Made by a program: the position numbers and the translations under genes. 64,000 nucleotides of DNA, taken from the NCBI RefSeq assembly GCF_003576645.1, contig NC_044917.1:9988916-10052915 (forward strand). Direction: 5' to 3'. The notes below the pieces were generated by a model. That model did no database searches. It was not told the origin of the DNA and saw nothing but the letters and a program-made list of their open reading frames with translations. How positions within the stretch are numbered: the stretch's first letter is position 1; the number at the start of each line of letters is the position of its first letter. Positions 63,970 to 64,000 of the stretch are shown here, one piece after another. Source of the stretch: Ipomoea triloba (lineage: Eukaryota > Streptophyta > Magnoliopsida > Solanales > Convolvulaceae).

Positions 63970-64000
<31 letters not shown>
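62728..64000. other. Intergenic, no gene seen; ends in a poly(A) run
   Basis: AT-rich, no supported exon. The window ends in about 28 consecutive A's (63973-64000), so whether this is a long A tract or a tail cannot be decided here. Confidence 0.5.

Overview
This is a stretch of plant nuclear DNA, most likely from a eudicot. It is AT-rich with long introns and many poly(A), TA and TAA tracts, and it is full of small transposable elements and their relics. I cannot name the species. Three intact-looking nuclear genes are present. A TAR2-like tryptophan aminotransferase (auxin synthesis) lies on the + strand at 21645-26117 in 5 exons. The medium (mu) subunit of the AP-1 clathrin adaptor lies on the - strand at 27744-35611 in 11 exons, and its joined exons give exactly 428 codons plus stop. 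A plastid rhodanese-like protein of the STR11 type lies on the + strand at 54854-59260 in 10 exons, 296 codons plus stop. Exon limits were placed by hand from GT/AG sites, reading frame and remembered protein families.

Layout. Positions 1-21000 are intergenic: two LINE 3' ends, SINEs, MITEs, three loci of a 110-bp tandem-repeat element, a non-autonomous Helitron, a decayed Helitron helicase piece and LTR-retrotransposon remnants. Positions 21000-36000 hold TAR2 and AP1M, convergent and 1.6 kb apart; both carry transposons in their introns. Positions 36000-41000 are a nest of mobile elements: a second Helitron copy, then a Pack-MULE-like element with long inverted repeats, a 10-bp target duplication and two captured host-gene fragments (ceramide synthase, LRR receptor kinase), then a solo LTR nested inside a MITE. 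Positions 43100-48300 are a chloroplast ndhA insertion with a perfect 470-bp palindrome around a single N and a perfect 1461-bp duplication, which may be real or an assembly error. Positions 48300-54400 hold a PDS5-like relic and diverged 0.8-kb tandem duplications. STR11 follows, then a cytochrome P450 relic, a SINE and a second nested MITE.

The three genes are not functionally linked: auxin biosynthesis, trans-Golgi vesicle sorting and a plastid sulfurtransferase-fold protein. The most unusual features are an intronic element (31435-32216) holding eight nearly back-to-back perfect stem-loops, and a related hairpin cluster at 54390-54521 that carries a plant snRNA-type upstream element and a TATA box with Pol II-type spacing. 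No protein-coding system of a new kind was seen.
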